Source: Halomicrobium katesii DSM 19301 (lineage in GTDB: Archaea > Halobacteriota > Halobacteria > Halobacteriales > Haloarculaceae). Taken from it: DNA of 64,000 nucleotides. This document shows, piece after piece, positions 40,284-50,245 of the stretch. Position numbers and translations under genes: made by a program. Each line of letters opens with the position of its first letter. Positions within the stretch are counted from its first letter, which is position 1. A model generated the notes under the pieces. That model was not told where the DNA came from and searched no databases. It worked only from the letters and a program-made list of their open reading frames with translations. The stretch spans positions 591,075 to 655,074 of the forward strand of contig NZ_KB905378.1 in assembly GCF_000379085.1 (NCBI RefSeq). Direction: 5' to 3'.

Positions 40284-42143
40284 ATGACGACGGACGACCT
40301 CCGGCGGCGGGTAGAGCGACTGGAGGCGATGGTCGCGGCGGCGGACGACGGGCCGGAGGGAGAGGACGGACTGACGCGCCGGACGGTACTGAAGGGGCTG
40401 GGACTGGTCGGCGTCGGCAGCTACGCCGTCGGAAAGGCGCGGGCGGATCCACAGGGACAGCTCGGGACCGACACGGATCCGGTCGCGACCGTCTACGCCC
40501 AGCAGCTCCACGGCGGCCTGACGGGCAACACGGCGGTGAGTTCGCTGCTGGGGCCGGGACTGGGGATCGACAGTGGCTCGCTGTCGGCCGACGTGAGCGG
40601 CGCGACGAGTACGGGTTCCGGCACCGACCTCTACACCGGGACGACCGACGGCGACCTGCAGTTCCGATCGCTCGTCGGGGGCACGAACGTCTCGCTGTCG
40701 AGCGCCAGCGGAGCGGTCACGATCGACGCGACGGCCGGCTCGTCGGTGTGGAGCGACCCGGACGCGGACGACCTCCTCGAACCGACCAGCTCGTACAGAG
40801 GGATCGATCTGAGTGGCGTCAGCAATCCGCGGGTCGTGACGCCCTGGATCGGGACCACGACGGCGACGGCGTTCGAGGCCTTCGTCGGCACCACCCGCGT
40901 CGCCCGGCTCACACCGACCGGAACCGACGGAAACGCCGAGACGGCCGCGGGCAACGTCCTGCTGGGCCAGTACGCACAGATCGGTGACGGGGCGACCGGC
41001 GTCGCGGTCGGCGGCGGCGGCAGCCCGACCAACAGTCACGAGAACGTCGCCTACGACAACTACGGGACGATCAGCGGCGGCCAGAACAACACGGTCGGGA
41101 GCGACGACGGCGATCCGGTGACGGCGGCCCACGCGACGATCGGCGGGGGCTACAGCAACACCGCTTCGAGCGAGTACGCGACGATCGCCGGAGGAACGGC
41201 AAACACCGCGTCGGCCAAATCCGCGGCCGTCGGTGGCGGCAACGACAACACCAGTTCGGCTAACTACGCGGCCGTCGCGGGTGGCTACTCCAACAGTGCG
41301 CGCAGCCGGTACGGGACGATCGGTGGCGGGTCGACGAACACCGCGTCGGGCCAGCACGCGACGGTCGGCGGCGGGAACAGCAACACGGCCGGCGGCGACC
41401 AGTCGACCGTCGGCGGCGGGCAGAACAACAGCGCCACGGGACCGGACGCGGCGGTTCCCGGCGGCCAGAGCAACACGGCCGCTGGGAGCCACTCGCTGGC
41501 GGCCGGCCGTCGCGCGGCGGCCAACGACGCCGGGGCGTTCGTCTGGGCGGACAGTCAGGACGCCGACTTCGCGTCCGACGCCGACTACAACGGCTCCGGC
41601 GTGACCGGTAACGACACGTTCCACGTCAGGGCGCAAAACGGTGCTCGCATCGTCAACGGGGCCGGAACGACCTACATTCCGAGCGGGTCGACCGGGTGGA
41701 CGGCGACGTCGACCAGAGCGGCGAAGACGAACTTCCAGCCGATCGATCCCGAGGGCGTCCTCGACGGCGTCCGCTCGCTGGACGTGGCCACCTGGGAGTA
41801 CAAGACCAGCGACGGCGAGGCCGCCGGAGTCGAGCACATGGGTCCGACGGCCGAAGCGTTCGACGACGCCTTCGGTCTCGGAGAGAGCGAACGCCACATC
41901 AACTCCATCAACGCCGACGGCGTCGCTCTGGCGGCGATCCAGGGACTCGCGGATCGGGCCGACGAACTGGCGGGCGAACTCGAACGGAAAGACGAACGCA
42001 TCGGCGAGCTCGAAGATCGGCTCGCGGACCGAGACGAGCGAGTCGACGAGCTGGCGGGCGAACTCGAACGGAAAGACGAACGCATCGACGAACTGGAGTC
42101 GCGACTCGACGACATCGAAACGCTCGTACAACAGGGTGAGTGA
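40284..42143 (+). CDS. Tat-exported fibre-like surface protein with S74 chaperone-like end
   Basis: A 619-residue protein. A short charged N-terminus precedes a Tat signal (Arg32-Arg33 in LTRRTVLKGLGLVG). Residues about 284-403 hold eight consecutive 15-residue repeats of the type ATIGGGYSNTASSEY, the pattern of YadA-like head repeats in trimeric adhesins. After a linker, RAAKTNFQPIDPEGVLDGVR and HINSINADGVALAAIQGL match the intramolecular chaperone domain (S74) of phage tail spikes. The last about 65 residues form a coiled coil with duplicated DELAGELERKDERI blocks. A trimeric, self-assembling cell-surface or secreted fibre is likely. It lies directly before two sensor kinase genes. Confidence 0.8.
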   Translation: MTTDDLRRRVERLEAMVAAADDGPEGEDGLTRRTVLKGLGLVGVGSYAVGKARADPQGQLGTDTDPVATVYAQQLHGGLTGNTAVSSLLGPGLGIDSGSLSADVSGATSTGSGTDLYTGTTDGDLQFRSLVGGTNVSLSSASGAVTIDATAGSSVWSDPDADDLLEPTSSYRGIDLSGVSNPRVVTPWIGTTTATAFEAFVGTTRVARLTPTGTDGNAETAAGNVLLGQYAQIGDGATGVAVGGGGSPTNSHENVAYDNYGTISGGQNNTVGSDDGDPVTAAHATIGGGYSNTASSEYATIAGGTANTASAKSAAVGGGNDNTSSANYAAVAGGYSNSARSRYGTIGGGSTNTASGQHATVGGGNSNTAGGDQSTVGGGQNNSATGPDAAVPGGQSNTAAGSHSLAAGRRAAANDAGAFVWADSQDADFASDADYNGSGVTGNDTFHVRAQNGARIVNGAGTTYIPSGSTGWTATSTRAAKTNFQPIDPEGVLDGVRSLDVATWEYKTSDGEAAGVEHMGPTAEAFDDAFGLGESERHINSINADGVALAAIQGLADRADELAGELERKDERIGELEDRLADRDERVDELAGELERKDERIDELESRLDDIETLVQQGE

Positions 42144-42390
42144 GACTGCGCGACAGCTGTCCGATCCTTGCAGGACGGTTGCAGAGTGATATCTCGATTG
42201 ACAACAGCAGCCAATGCTTATGACTCCGAACGGACTCGTAGCGACTGAGAGAGCTATCGACGCCGTCGCGGCGTGGTCTCGGGGAGCTGGCCGACGAAGC
42301 CGGCGGGTCCGTCACCGTCGACAAGAGAGAACGCGGGACCGCGGCGGCGAACCACACCGACCGCAGCGACAGCCGGGATGACCGAATCAC

Positions 42391-45222
42391 ATGAAATCAC
42401 TCACTCGTCGCGCGGTCGTCGCCGGAGCGGTCGTCGCGGTCCTCGTCTGGAGCGGACTCGTCCCGCTGTCGGCCGGTGCGGCCGGCGTCTCAGGCCTCGA
42501 CTGTCAGCCGGGGAGCGAGGGAGCCGTCTTCGCGGCCGACAGCGGCCTCGAAGCGGTGTACGACGGCGAGACGCTGGACGGCAATCCGTTCGTCGACGAC
42601 ACCACGCTCGCGTTCCCGAACGTCACGGTCAGTGCGACCGACACCGCGTCGCTTCGCATCGTCGCGGCGACCGACGACGGCGTCTGCCTGCGCTCGATCG
42701 AACCCACCAGTGCATCGCTCCGGGTGACGCCGGACGCCGGTGAGACCGTCGTCGTTCGCGATTCGCTGGTGAACCTGAGCTACGGCCCGTTTCAGTACGC
42801 ACGCTCGGCCAGCGGCGTCGATCTGGCCTACAACGCCAGCGCGCCCGCCGAGATCACGGTCGAAGACGGGGATCTCTCGGCCGGACGCACCGTCGAGGCC
42901 GTCGACGCCGACAGCGGGACGCAACTGACGACCGGAACCGTCAGTACCGGCAACACGGTCGACCTCCAGTTGCCTGCGGGACACCGGAACGTGGATCTGC
43001 GGTACGCGTCGACACAGACGGCGACGGCCACGTCGACCGTCCAGCCGGCCGCGACGGCGACGGACACCGCGCCACAGACTGCGACTGACACCGCGACTCC
43101 GACCGCGACGAACGCCACGACACGGACACAGACAGCGACGGAGACCGCGACACCGACCGCGCGGGAGACGCCACCGGACAGCGACTCGGCCACGGGCGGT
43201 TCGTCGGCTGGCGACGACACTGCGACGCCGACTCCGACGCCGGACAGAACCCAGACTGCGACTCCAACCGCGACGCCCGCGAACGCCACGGAATTTACCG
43301 TCCCGGAGTGGACCGGCGAGCTGGTGGCCTACGAGCCGACGCCACAGACCCAGCACGTCGGCGGCCTGCTCCCGTTGACGGTGTCGCTGTGGGGACTCGC
43401 CCTGTGGCTCGTGGTCGCCCGTCGGGGCCCCGAGACGCGCTTGCTCGCGCTGGTCCTCGTCGTCGCCTCCGTGCGAGCGACGAGCGATCTGACACAGATC
43501 GTGCTCGACGGCTTCGTCGGCGTCGAAGCCCCGTTAGCGACGCTCAACCTCCTGCTGGAGTTCGCGACGGCGGTGCTGTTTGCCGGCTTCGCCGTCCAGT
43601 ACGCCGACATCGGCGAGCGCAGGACCCGACACGCGAAACTGGCCCTCGGCGTGCTCGGGGCAGTCGGAGCCACCGCCGTCCTGACGAACCCCATCCACGG
43701 ACAGGTCTTTACCGACGCGGCCGTCGCGGCCGGCCCCTTCACCTACGTGACGGCCAGCGTCGGTCCGGTCGGCTGGCTCCTGTTCGCGCTCGCGACCGGG
43801 CTGATCGCTGCCGGGGGCGTGCTCGTCGCTCGAACCTTCGTCGTCGGCTCGCCGCGGGGAGCCTGGCGACCGGTCGCCGTCATCGGGACCGGACTCGCCG
43901 TCGCGGTCGGCATCGCGGCCCTCGACGTGCTGGAACTGGGACCGGTGACCGGCTACGACTACAGCGCGACCGGCGTCAACTACTTCCTGCTCGCGACGAC
44001 CGTCTCGCTGCTCGGCTACGGCTTCCAGCGGCTCAAGCCAAGCGGGCAGCGCTCGATCGTCGCCGACCTCGACGACGCGATCGTCATCCTCGACGACGAC
44101 TGGCGGGTCGTCGAGTGGAACGGGGCCGCCGAAGAGATCGTCCCGGAGCTGTCGACCGGCCGCTCGTTCGACGCCGTCTTCTCCGAGCCGCTGGCGCGCC
44201 CGACCGTCGACCAGACGGTCACCCGCGAGATGAGCCTGCAGGTCGATCGATGGGAGACCGACCGCGGAACCGACGCCGAGCCGCCGACCGACAGTGACGA
44301 CCGGACGGACGGAGACTCGAACGGGACGGACAGTCAGGCGGCGGGAGCGAGTGAACGCAGCGAGACGACAGAGCCCGGAGCGAACGGGACAGAACCGGAC
44401 GGGGCCGCCGAAGGCCACGGCGACCCCCTCGACACCGAGCGACGCCACTTCATCGTCAACGCGCGGGCAGTGACCACCGAGACCAGCGACGTGATCGGCT
44501 ACACGGTCCGGTTCGCCGACGTGACGGCGCTGAAGCGCCACATGTCCCAGCTCGAGCGTCGCAACGAGCAGCTCGATCAGTTCGCGGGCGCTGTCACGCA
44601 GGACCTCCGCGGCCCGCTGGCCGAGGCACGCGAGGAGACGGAGCGCGTGCGAGCGGTGCTGGAGGACGCCGACGAGCCGGAGGCGGTGGACCGGCGAGCG
44701 CTCACGACCGCGCTCGGTTCGATCGATGCCGCGCTGAACCGGATGGCCCAGCTCGTCGAAGACATCCTCGGACTGGCTCGCGACCGAGACTTGCAGACCG
44801 ATCCGGAACCGGTCTCGTTCGGTGCGATCGTCGAGTCGGTCTGGGACCGCTTCGATCCGGAGGAGGCCACCCTCTCGGTCGAGGCGACCGGCGAGATCAG
44901 CGCCGACCGCGAGCACCTCGATCGGCTCCTCGCCGTGCTGGTCCGGAACGCGATCCAGCACGGCGGCGAGGGAGTCACCGTCCGCGTCGGCCTCGACGAC
45001 GACGGGTTCTACGTGGCCGACGACGGCCCGGGTATCGACTCGTCGGTCCGAGACCGCGCGTTCGAAGCGGGCGTGACGACCCGCGACGCGGCGGCCGGTC
45101 TCGGGCTCACGATGGCGCGACAGCGGGCCGCCGCCCACGGGTGGGAGATCGCACTCGACGACGGCGCGACCGGAACGCGTGTCGTCGTCAGCGGTTGTGA
45201 AACGGAGGGACCCGACGAATGA
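42391..45222 (+). CDS. 7TM sensor kinase homologue lacking the catalytic histidine
   Basis: A 943-residue protein. A signal peptide is followed by an extracytoplasmic domain to about residue 205, then a Thr/Ala/Pro-rich stalk (TATATDTAPQTATDTATPTA type) to about 310. About seven membrane helices (roughly 325-555) form a 7TM sensor module, then come a PAS-like region with a long acidic insert and the kinase core. In the phospho-acceptor helix, FAGAVTQDLRGPL has Gln737 where His is essential. The ATPase domain looks intact (LVRNAIQHGG, ADDGPGI, AGLGLTMAR). It overlaps the next kinase by 4 bp (ATGA). It probably cannot autophosphorylate and may act as a regulator or partner of that kinase. Confidence 0.85.
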   Translation: MKSLTRRAVVAGAVVAVLVWSGLVPLSAGAAGVSGLDCQPGSEGAVFAADSGLEAVYDGETLDGNPFVDDTTLAFPNVTVSATDTASLRIVAATDDGVCLRSIEPTSASLRVTPDAGETVVVRDSLVNLSYGPFQYARSASGVDLAYNASAPAEITVEDGDLSAGRTVEAVDADSGTQLTTGTVSTGNTVDLQLPAGHRNVDLRYASTQTATATSTVQPAATATDTAPQTATDTATPTATNATTRTQTATETATPTARETPPDSDSATGGSSAGDDTATPTPTPDRTQTATPTATPANATEFTVPEWTGELVAYEPTPQTQHVGGLLPLTVSLWGLALWLVVARRGPETRLLALVLVVASVRATSDLTQIVLDGFVGVEAPLATLNLLLEFATAVLFAGFAVQYADIGERRTRHAKLALGVLGAVGATAVLTNPIHGQVFTDAAVAAGPFTYVTASVGPVGWLLFALATGLIAAGGVLVARTFVVGSPRGAWRPVAVIGTGLAVAVGIAALDVLELGPVTGYDYSATGVNYFLLATTVSLLGYGFQRLKPSGQRSIVADLDDAIVILDDDWRVVEWNGAAEEIVPELSTGRSFDAVFSEPLARPTVDQTVTREMSLQVDRWETDRGTDAEPPTDSDDRTDGDSNGTDSQAAGASERSETTEPGANGTEPDGAAEGHGDPLDTERRHFIVNARAVTTETSDVIGYTVRFADVTALKRHMSQLERRNEQLDQFAGAVTQDLRGPLAEAREETERVRAVLEDADEPEAVDRRALTTALGSIDAALNRMAQLVEDILGLARDRDLQTDPEPVSFGAIVESVWDRFDPEEATLSVEATGEISADREHLDRLLAVLVRNAIQHGGEGVTVRVGLDDDGFYVADDGPGIDSSVRDRAFEAGVTTRDAAAGLGLTMARQRAAAHGWEIALDDGATGTRVVVSGCETEGPDE

Positions 45223-47075
45223 CCGACGGCGGGCTGTCCCGAGCGGTCGCGACGGCGCTGTCGGAGCTGCGGTTCGACTACGCCCCGTCGCTACAGACCC
45301 AGCACCTCCTGCTGTTTGCCACGATGGCCCTCGTCACCGTCAGTCTGGCCTACTGGATCACGCGAACCCGACAGACGAGGGGGGCCCAGCTGTTCGCGCT
45401 CACCCTCGTCGTGCTCGGGGCCCGGCTGGCCTCGGACGTCGTCCACGGGCTCGTCGGCGAGCTCTGGCCGATCCTGGAGGTGCTGGTCGCGCTGAACCCG
45501 CTCCTCGAACTGGGGGTGCTGGTGCTTTTCGTGCGCTTTGCCGGCCGCTACGCCGGTGTCGAGCGAGTGGGGTCCGACCGGGCGCGTCGTGCGATGGGCG
45601 GCCTCGTCGCCGTGGCGGCGATCGCGATCGCGACCGACCCGGCCCACGGACTGGTGTTCGACGCCGTCCGGCGGGTGTCGGTCCCGTTCACCCACGTCGT
45701 CGTCGAGCGCGGCGTCCTCGGGTTCGGCCTGCTGGGGGTGAACGCCGTCCTGTTGGTCGCCGCCGCCGGCCTGCTCGCGCACGCGGTGACGACGGGGTTC
45801 CGGCCGGCGTGGTGGCCGGCGATCGTCCTCTCGATCGCGGTCTCGATCGCGATCGTAGTGATCGCGCTCCAGTTTCGCGTGGGCGGAGTGGTCCCCCAGT
45901 ACGACTACACGGCGATCGGGTACGCCGGGTTCTTCTTCCTGACGACGCTGGCGCTGGTCGAGCACGGCCTGCGCCGCATCGAGGTCGTCGCACGCGAGGA
46001 GATCCTCGACGACATCGACGACGCCGTCGTCCTGCTGGACACCGACGGCACCGTCGTCACGACGAACGCCGCCGCCGAGGGGCTGTTCGGGACGCTCGAC
46101 GGAGCGGAGGGATTCCTGGATCGGTTCGACGAACTCGGGAGCGAACAGCTGGACGGCGACCGAGAACGGACCGCGATCGCGATCGATCCCCAGACGACCG
46201 AGTGGGACACGCTCCGGAACACGACCGAGACCGCACAGCGGGGACCACGGCACTTCCTCGTCTACACCGAGTACGTCACCACGCAGACGACGCGGGTCAT
46301 CGGCCACGTCGTCCGGTTCGTCGAGACGACGGAGCTCGAACGCCGCTCGCGGGAGCTCGAACGCAAGAACGACCAGCTCGACCAGTTCGCCAGCACCGTC
46401 TCTCACGACCTTCGGAACCCGCTGAACGTCGCGACGGGGTACCTCCAGATGGCGATCGAGGGCGTCGATCCCGACGACGACGCGGCCTTCGACGTCGCGG
46501 CGGCGCTGACCTACCTCGACAAAGTCGAGGTGTCCCTCGACCGGATGGCGACGATCATCGACGACATTCTGGCGCTGATCGACAACGCCGACCCGGTGAC
46601 CGACACCGAGGCCGTCGACTTCGAGTCGGTCGTCTCGGCCGCCTGGTCGACCGTCGACACCCGGTCGGCGACGCTCGAACTGTCCGGCGAGGGCACTGTC
46701 GACGCCGACGAGACGCGACTCCAGCGCCTGCTGGAGAACCTGTTTCGCAACGCCATCGACCATGTCGGCGACGAAGTCACGGTCGAGGTCGGACTGACCG
46801 GCGAGGGGTTCTACGTGGCCGACGACGGCCCCGGCATCCCCGAGGACGAGCGCGAGCGGATCTTCGAACACGGCTACACGACCGGCGACGAGGGGACCGG
46901 GCTGGGCCTGTCGATCGTCCAGCAACTCGCCGAGGCCCACGGCTGGACGGTCTCGCTCGATCCCGACGCCGATGGCGCGGCGTTCGTCATCACGGGCGCG
47001 ACGACACGCGGTCCGGCACAGACGACGGAGTCGACCGAGCCCGAGCGGCGACACCGTTCCCGACGAGAGCGGTGA
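45219..47075 (+). CDS. 7TM histidine kinase
   Basis: A 618-residue membrane sensor kinase with the same layout as the preceding protein but no extracellular domain. About seven hydrophobic helices (residues 30-250) are followed by PAS (ILDDIDDAVVLLDTDGTVVT). The HisKA helix ASTVSHDLRNPLNVATGYLQ contains His396. The ATPase domain has N box LFRNAIDHVG, ADDGPGIPEDERERIFEHGY and TGLGLSIVQQ. All residues needed for autophosphorylation are present. No response regulator gene lies next to it. Confidence 0.92.
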   Translation: MTDGGLSRAVATALSELRFDYAPSLQTQHLLLFATMALVTVSLAYWITRTRQTRGAQLFALTLVVLGARLASDVVHGLVGELWPILEVLVALNPLLELGVLVLFVRFAGRYAGVERVGSDRARRAMGGLVAVAAIAIATDPAHGLVFDAVRRVSVPFTHVVVERGVLGFGLLGVNAVLLVAAAGLLAHAVTTGFRPAWWPAIVLSIAVSIAIVVIALQFRVGGVVPQYDYTAIGYAGFFFLTTLALVEHGLRRIEVVAREEILDDIDDAVVLLDTDGTVVTTNAAAEGLFGTLDGAEGFLDRFDELGSEQLDGDRERTAIAIDPQTTEWDTLRNTTETAQRGPRHFLVYTEYVTTQTTRVIGHVVRFVETTELERRSRELERKNDQLDQFASTVSHDLRNPLNVATGYLQMAIEGVDPDDDAAFDVAAALTYLDKVEVSLDRMATIIDDILALIDNADPVTDTEAVDFESVVSAAWSTVDTRSATLELSGEGTVDADETRLQRLLENLFRNAIDHVGDEVTVEVGLTGEGFYVADDGPGIPEDERERIFEHGYTTGDEGTGLGLSIVQQLAEAHGWTVSLDPDADGAAFVITGATTRGPAQTTESTEPERRHRSRRER

Positions 47076-47125
47076 TCGATACCGGTGTCGACAGCCTTTT
47101 TTCCCCGGCGCAATGATTGCTGTGC

Positions 47126-47565
47126 ATGACAGAGCTACATTTTATTACCTTCGCTTGTGACGCGCCGGAGCGACTGGCGACGTTCTGGGAAGCCGCGCTC
47201 GACGGTGAACGCCGCGACACCGAAGTCCCCGAGACGGCACTCGTCGACCGCCCCGGCGACGGCCCGGATCTCCTCTTCAAGCGACTGCAGGCCGGCACGA
47301 AGTGGCGGATGGCGCTCCATCTCGATCTGTCGGTCGAAGACAGAGCCCAGAGCGTCGAGCGACTCCGCGAACTCGGGGCGACCGTCCGCGAGACGAAGAC
47401 GGAACACCACGACGGGACGACCGCCGAGTGGACGGTGCTTGATACGGACGGTTGTAGTCGTTTACCCAGTCGACCGCACGACGGCGTGCGGTCGATCTGG
47501 TAAAGACCTACAACTTTCCGTATGAAGATCCCGAAGGCAACGCCTTCTGCATGTCCGAGTACTGA
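47126..47565 (+). pseudogene. VOC-family gene interrupted by a palindromic element
   Basis: The 5' part encodes TELHFITFACDAPERLATFW through GTTAEWTVL, a VOC-type fold. At 47443 the element begins and the frame ends in scrambled sequence. Beyond the element, GATCCCGAAGGCAAC... reads DPEGNAFCMSEY and stops at 47563-47565. Taking out the 80-bp element with one TGA gives GTG CTT GAA GAT CCC, so WTVLEDPEGNAFCMSEY is restored in frame, exactly the family's C-terminal motif. The insertion is recent, because both halves remain undamaged. Start at 47126, with an alternative TTG at 47117. Confidence 0.88.
47443..47522. mobile_element. TGA-flanked palindromic element, family 1 (copy R7), inside a gene
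   Basis: An 80-bp palindrome with TGA at 47440-47442 and 47523-47525. Inner stem CGACCGCACG / CGTGCGGTCG. It breaks a VOC-family gene, and its reverse complement differs from R5 at two bases only. Confidence 0.88.
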
Positions 47566-47594
47566 TCAAAGAGTCAGCAAGCAGCAAGCATACC

Positions 47595-47793
47595 GCGGCC
47601 GAAGGCCGCAGTTTCACGCGAATCGCTGCGGCGATTCGCGCTTTTTTCGCCACCGGGAGAGCAAGCTCTCCCGAGCCTTGTCGCTCGAAAATCTCCGATT
47701 TTCGTGATGACGAGAGCAGCGTCTCTCGAACCACCTCGCCACGCTCGGCAAGACCACGTTTTTGCCGCGAGCGGTTCGCGCAGAGCGCGAACC
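47595..47793. terminator. cluster of hairpins between the VOC pseudogene and EF-2
   Basis: Six inverted repeats: GCGGCC/GGCCGC (47595-47609), CGCGAATCGC/GCGATTCGCG (47617-47640) followed by CTTTTTTC, CGGGAGAGC/GCTCTCCCG (47654-47673), CGAAAATC/GATTTTCG (47686-47704), CGAGAG/CTCTCG (47711-47728) and GGTTCGCG/CGCGAACC (47773-47793). They lie between convergent transcripts; the second has a T-tract and is a plain terminator for the plus strand. Confidence 0.65.
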
Positions 47794-47815
47794 CGAGCGG
47801 GAAAAAGGTGGTCGC

Positions 47816-50005
47816 TTAGAAGTAGTCGATCGTCTCGGGCAGTTCGAGCTTCATGCCCTTCCGCGTGCGGATCTCGTCGATCTTGTCCGGCTGGAGGTTG
47901 TCGGCCATGACCTGGAAGCCGGCGTTCTCGGTGTTCCAGGAGGCGCGGCCCTCGGTGGCCGAGCGGATGTCCGACGAGAAGCCGATCATCTCGTCGACTG
48001 GCGCGACGCCCTCGACGACCATCAGGTCGCCTTCCTGGTACATGTCGTCGACGCGGCCACGACGGCCCTGAATCTCGCCGGAGGCCGCGCCCATGTGCGC
48101 GTTGGGCACGTCGATGCGGACGTTCTGGATCGGCTCCAGCAGGCGGATCTCGGCGTCGATCAGCGAGTTGTGGACGGCCTCGCGCATGGCCGGGATGACC
48201 TGTGCGGGACCGCGGTGGATGGCGTCCTCGTGGAGGCGGGCGTCGTGGAGGCGGATGAGCGATCCCTGGACCGGCTCGGCGGCCAGCGGACCGTCGTTGA
48301 GCGCCTCTTCGAGGCCCTCGATCAGCAGCTCCATCGTCTCGTTGAGGTGCTGAATCCCCTTCGTGTCGTCGATGAAGACGTTCGTCCCGTGGATGTGCTC
48401 GACGTTCTGGGACGTGTCTTTCTCCATGCCGGCTTCCTGCAGCGCTTCACGGCGCTCCAGTTCGGGCATGTCCATGGAGGCGTCGCCGAGCTTGATGGCG
48501 TCGACGATGTCCTGTTCGAGGGGTTCGACGCTGATGTAGAAGCGGTTGTGGCGGTTCGGCGAGATGCCCTCGACTTCGCGGGAGGGCTGCTGGGGTGCCT
48601 CGCGGTAGACGACGATCGGTTCGCCGGTGTTGACCGGGATGCCCTGGTTGCGCTCGATCCGCTGGGTCTGGACTTCGAGGTGGAGTTCGCCCTGTCCCGA
48701 GATGAGGTGCTCGCCGGTGTCCTCGTTGATCTCGATCTGGATGGTCGGGTCCTCCTTGGAGACCTGTCGGAGCGTCTCGATGAGCTTGGGCAGGTCGTCC
48801 ATGTTCTTGGCCTCGATGGACTTCGTGATGACCGGCTCGGAGATGTGGTCGATGGACTCGAAGGGCGTCATCTCGACGCTGGAGACGGTCGAACCGGCGA
48901 TGGCGTCCTTGAGGCCGGTGACTGCGGCGATGTTGCCCGCGGGGACTTCTTCGACTTCCTCGCGCTCGCCGCCCATGTAGATCCCGACGCTCTGGACGCG
49001 GTTCTTGCCCGCAGTCCCCGAGACGTACAGCTCCTGGCCCTTCTCCAGAGTCCCGGAGAAGACGCGACCGGCGGCGATCTCGCCGGCGTGGGGGTCGACG
49101 CCGATGTCGGTGACCATCAGGACGACCTCGCCGTCCTCGTCGACGAACTGCATGCTCTCTGCGACCTCGCTTTCGTCGTCGCCACGCCAGATGCGCGGGA
49201 TACGACGGGGCTGGGCGTCGATGGGGTTCGGGAAGTGCTCACAGACCATGTCCAGGACCACGTCGGCGAGCGGCGTCCGCTCGTGGAGTTCCTGGCGCTT
49301 GTCCGACCGCTCCAGGTCCATGATGTCGCCGAAGTCCATGCCGGTGCGCTGCATCGAGGGCATCGAGACGCCCCACTTGTACAGCGCCGAGCCGAACCCG
49401 ACGGTCCCCTCCTCGACGGAGACCGTCCAGTCCTCGTCGATGTCGTCCATCTCCTCGGTCATGCCCCGGATGAGCTCGTTCACGTCGGCGATGACGCTCA
49501 TCAGGCGCTTTTGCATCTCCTCGGGTCCCTCCTGCAGCTCGGAGATGAGTCGGTCGACCTTGTTGATGAACAGCGTCGGCTTGACCCCCTCTCGGAGCGC
49601 CTGTCGGAGGACGGTCTCGGTCTGGGGCATCGCGCCCTCGACCGCGTCGACCACCACGAGCGCGCCGTCGACGGCGCGCATCGCTCGGGTCACGTCGCCA
49701 CCGAAGTCGACGTGGCCCGGCGTGTCGATGAGGTTGATGAGGTGGTTGGTGTCCTCGTACTCGTGGGTCATCGAGACGTTCGCCGCGTCGATGGTGATCC
49801 CACGCTCCTGCTCGTCCTCTTCGGTGTCCATCGCGAGCTGCTCGCCCGCGGTGTCGTCCGAGATCATCCCGGCACCGGCCAGCAGATTGTCCGTCAGCGT
49901 CGTCTTCCCGTGGTCGACGTGTGCCGCGATAGCGATGTTCCGGATCTGCTCCGGCGTGTTCATCAGTGTCTCGCACTCCTGTACAATTTTCTTACGTCGG
50001 CCCAT
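47816..50005 (-). CDS. fusA: translation elongation factor 2 (aEF-2)
   Basis: A 729-residue GTPase that drives translocation. G1 is [14 protein letters not shown]3 [13 protein letters not shown]4 NKVD. His597 in [12 protein letters not shown] is the diphthamide position, and the C-terminus [10 protein letters not shown] is canonical for archaea. The start [16 protein letters not shown] was chosen because the N-terminus is conserved there; the Met at MNTPEQ is less likely. It lies downstream of the rpo/S12/S7 cluster on the same strand but is separated from it by the biotin transporter genes and a divergent unknown gene. Confidence 0.97.
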   Translation of the reverse strand: MGRRKKIVQECETLMNTPEQIRNIAIAAHVDHGKTTLTDNLLAGAGMISDDTAGEQLAMDTEEDEQERGITIDAANVSMTHEYEDTNHLINLIDTPGHVDFGGDVTRAMRAVDGALVVVDAVEGAMPQTETVLRQALREGVKPTLFINKVDRLISELQEGPEEMQKRLMSVIADVNELIRGMTEEMDDIDEDWTVSVEEGTVGFGSALYKWGVSMPSMQRTGMDFGDIMDLERSDKRQELHERTPLADVVLDMVCEHFPNPIDAQPRRIPRIWRGDDESEVAESMQFVDEDGEVVLMVTDIGVDPHAGEIAAGRVFSGTLEKGQELYVSGTAGKNRVQSVGIYMGGEREEVEEVPAGNIAAVTGLKDAIAGSTVSSVEMTPFESIDHISEPVITKSIEAKNMDDLPKLIETLRQVSKEDPTIQIEINEDTGEHLISGQGELHLEVQTQRIERNQGIPVNTGEPIVVYREAPQQPSREVEGISPNRHNRFYISVEPLEQDIVDAIKLGDASMDMPELERREALQEAGMEKDTSQNVEHIHGTNVFIDDTKGIQHLNETMELLIEGLEEALNDGPLAAEPVQGSLIRLHDARLHEDAIHRGPAQVIPAMREAVHNSLIDAEIRLLEPIQNVRIDVPNAHMGAASGEIQGRRGRVDDMYQEGDLMVVEGVAPVDEMIGFSSDIRSATEGRASWNTENAGFQVMADNLQPDKIDEIRTRKGMKLELPETIDYF

Positions 50006-50245
50006 TATACGGTACAGTATCAACAGCACCGTCAAAAGAGTGCTGTTTCGGTCTGAGTGCGTCAATTCGGAGCACGGAGACCGGAGCCCGCCAGGGAGAC
50101 TGCGACGACGAGACCGAGACGGTGTGTTCCGCCGTCGAGGAGCTGCGCTCGAGAACCGACATGCGCCGGGCGTCGATCCGCGCTGGCGGCGATCGTTGGG
50201 ACGGCCGACAGCCTCATACGCCGAGAGTCCGTGGTAGGAGCACAC

